Assembly: GCA_028284445.1 (NCBI GenBank) | Contig: JANQRS010000008.1 | Span: 29,566 to 93,565 of the forward strand | DNA: 64,000 nt | Origin: Calditrichia bacterium | Lineage (GTDB): Bacteria; Calditrichota; Calditrichia; RBG-13-44-9; J075 | Direction: 5' to 3' | Shown: positions 63,898 through 64,000 of the stretch, piece by piece | Numbering within the stretch: position 1 is the first letter of the stretch | Layout of the letters: the number at the start of each line of letters is the position of its first letter | Notes under the pieces: model-generated | Databases searched by the model: none | What the model was told of the DNA's origin: nothing | Seen by the model: only the letters and a program-made list of their open reading frames with translations | Position numbers and translations under genes: made by a program

Positions 63898-63970
63898 TCC
63901 AGGTCGACCGGATGTTTAACAACAAAGCGACAGTCATTGGCTGATCGTTCTGTTGGTGGTTAAATGCCCT

Positions 63971-64000
63971 ATGTATATTTCGATTGGTAAGATCGTTAAG
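63971..64000 (+). CDS. rimM: Ribosome maturation factor RimM (5' end only)
   Basis: Ten codons are visible, reading MYISIGKIVK, the typical RimM start (IGKIVKPHG). The gene runs off the window. Position after khpA fits the conserved operon. Confidence 0.8.
   Translation, partial: MYISIGKIVK

Noticed and set aside
1..64000. tRNA, rRNA, CRISPR arrays, integrases or transposases
   Set aside because: No T-loop GGTTCGAATCC-type tRNA pattern, no rRNA core sequences, no regularly spaced repeats with variable spacers and no transposase or integrase motifs were found by reading.

Overview
The window looks like a chromosomal segment of an uncultured or little-studied Gram-negative bacterium of the FCB group, probably Calditrichota/KSB1-like. 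Base composition is mixed (roughly half G+C). Three large exported proteins end in a type IX secretion-like sorting domain with the core PNPFNPSTT or PNPFNPQTT. Sigma-54 activators, Hanks-type kinases and DUF5916/DUF5683-type proteins are also present. The taxonomic call is inference from protein style only. No rRNA, tRNA, CRISPR array or insertion sequence was found.

Layout. Bases 1-5902 hold the 3' part of a giant FG-GAP/VCBS repeat surface protein. Bases 6143-12519 hold a signalling cluster: a leftward kinase with two formylglycine-generating-enzyme-like domains, divergent from a sigma-like protein, a zf-HC2 zinc protein and an FHA-like/transglutaminase-like/ClpN-like fusion. Bases 12800-13005 may encode a structured RNA ending in a terminator. 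Bases 13004-14944 encode a sigma-54 activator whose sensor region is a degenerate glutamyl-tRNA reductase, the most unusual single protein here. Bases 15261-19037 are a glycosyltransferase operon, followed by an SLC13 transporter and a TIGR04282 transferase/radical SAM/metallophosphoesterase set (to 23542). Next come an MBL hydrolase, HflK/HflC, RidA plus LysR divergent from a DUF5916 outer-membrane protein, NudC and a methyltransferase.

Bases 33244-35155 carry an SRPBCC protein and a photolyase behind a distinctive inverted repeat. The same repeat recurs before a second SRPBCC gene plus ribA (51346-52774) and before the DUF4397 surface protein (40601). Bases 35235-45941 form a surface-protein/signalling block: lipoprotein, GAF-sigma-54 activator, PEGA kinase, DUF5683 protein and two T9SS cargo proteins. 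gcvP (46174-49059) is followed by a partial tandem duplication of its own tail and a decayed patch with a broken VOC gene. Then come an AlkD-like glycosylase, ribA, an HtrA protease and a fliW gene with a convincing sigma-54 promoter and upstream tandem repeats. These are followed by two small regulatory-looking proteins (sigma region 4 only; FlgM-like), HU, two poorly known proteins and a beta-CASP nuclease. The window ends in the conserved ffh-rpsP-khpA-rimM operon.

Recurrent non-coding elements include two families of about 40-55 bp G/C-rich palindromes. They lie just after genes, and their arms vary in sequence while staying complementary.
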